NCBI GenBank assembly: GCA_910574015.1
Contig: CAJSYQ010000004.1
Coordinates: 86,411 to 150,410, forward strand
Source: Eubacteriaceae bacterium
Lineage (GTDB): Bacteria; Bacillota; Clostridia; Lachnospirales; Lachnospiraceae
Reading direction: 5' to 3'
DNA length: 64,000 nucleotides
Part shown: positions 63,835 to 64,000 of the stretch, piece by piece
Numbering within the stretch: the first letter of the stretch is position 1
How the letters are laid out: each line of letters opens with the position of its first letter
Program-made: the position numbers and the translations under genes
Notes under the pieces: model-generated
Databases searched by the model: none
The model's input: the letters and a program-made list of their open reading frames with translations, nothing else
Told to the model about the DNA's origin: nothing

Positions 63835-63946
63835 TTTGAAGAAACACGGGAAACATAGGATTCAGATAGGTAATTGCGAAACAAGTTCAAAATCTTGATT
63901 CCAATAGGGCAAAGGCCCGGTTGAGCCGGACTTACAGGAGGTGGAT
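63835..63946 (+). promoter_or_regulatory. Possibly structured 5' leader
   Basis: About 110 bases between promoter and ribosome site. Two hairpins that exclude each other are visible: GGGC(63907-63910)/GCCC(63915-63918) and CCGG(63917-63920)/CCGG(63926-63929), the second ending 7 bases before AGGAGG. I could not match it to a known riboswitch class. It may regulate translation of the gene cut off by the window edge. Confidence 0.35.
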
Positions 63947-63969
63947 GTGGATAACAAGGATTTTAAGAC

Positions 63970-64000
63970 ATGAAAACAAAGCAGATAAGGATATCTGCCC
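63970..64000 (+). CDS. Start of a truncated gene at the window edge
   Basis: ATG 63970 begins MKTKQIRISA and runs off the window. Ten residues resemble the start of a small membrane protein such as an ECF transporter S component, but that is a guess. A GTG at 63947, better spaced from AGGAGGTGG, opens an 8-codon frame whose stop overlaps this ATG (ATGA), which could couple translation. A frame from ATG 63945 is also open. Confidence 0.3.
   Translation, partial: MKTKQIRISA

Noticed and set aside
1..64000. CRISPR array, prophage or integrated element
   Set aside because: No regularly spaced repeats, integrase, capsid, transposase or relaxase genes were seen.

Overview
The window reads as chromosomal DNA from a Clostridia bacterium, most likely Lachnospiraceae. 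The evidence is moderate GC, strong AGGAGG ribosome sites, sigma-A promoters, a GAAC-N4-GTTC SOS box before recA, an MsmX-type sugar ATPase, FtsEX with a secreted M23 partner, and many BspA/FN3-like surface proteins. Most genes are on the + strand. I see no rRNA, tRNA, CRISPR array, complete insertion sequence or prophage.

Layout. 1-3430: 3' part of nadA, then nadB, nadC and a hotdog thioesterase, closed by a terminator (de novo NAD synthesis). 3430-9794: a minus-strand trio (LRR protein, VWA protein, MoxR ATPase) divergent from a zinc-ribbon membrane protein and an unusual RelA/SpoT-fold protein. 9791-15890: secreted FN3 protein, an unknown protein, truA, a small protein, M18 aminopeptidase, and a secreted ricin-like/papain-like protein. 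15950-26680: housekeeping block recA, recX, glmM, tig, clpP, clpX, lon, engB, nth. 26700-33523: CmpB-like membrane protein, DUF1015 protein, glgB, then nifS-nifU-mnmA. 33520-35540: an AT-rich Mrr-type nuclease gene, a gene remnant, and an SDR gene whose sense strand is C-rich, unlike its neighbours; together these look like an insertion or rearrangement at the end of the mnmA operon.

35792-42992 is a five-gene minus-strand signalling operon: CHASE2 adenylate cyclase, a TIM-barrel isomerase-like protein, a GAF-HD-GYP phosphodiesterase, a secreted Ig-like protein and a FecR-domain membrane protein. It joins predicted cAMP synthesis and cyclic-dinucleotide breakdown to surface proteins. 43062-45911 is a divergent operon of an LCP-like protein and a TagA-like protein, both lacking expected catalytic residues, plus a YitT membrane protein. 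46049-52549: MsmX-like ATPase, a CdaR-type regulator, then ftsE-ftsX-EnvC-like-CtpA-like, a cell-wall remodelling operon. 52572-55136 (minus): EAL phosphodiesterase and an acidic unknown protein. 55250-60945: a very large RND permease with a coiled-coil insert, murI, and a second M23 protein.

60905-63628: a small two-membrane-segment protein whose halves are joined only by a -1 shift at an A AAA AAG heptamer, a self-operated TetR operon with an iron-sulfur flavoprotein and an FMN-binding protein, and a PadR-DUF1048 pair. The right edge holds a promoter and a possibly structured leader ahead of a truncated gene.

The best candidates for something new are the CHASE2/HD-GYP/FecR operon, the RelA/SpoT-fold protein with its zinc-ribbon partner, the catalytically degenerate LCP/TagA pair, and the possible programmed frameshift gene.
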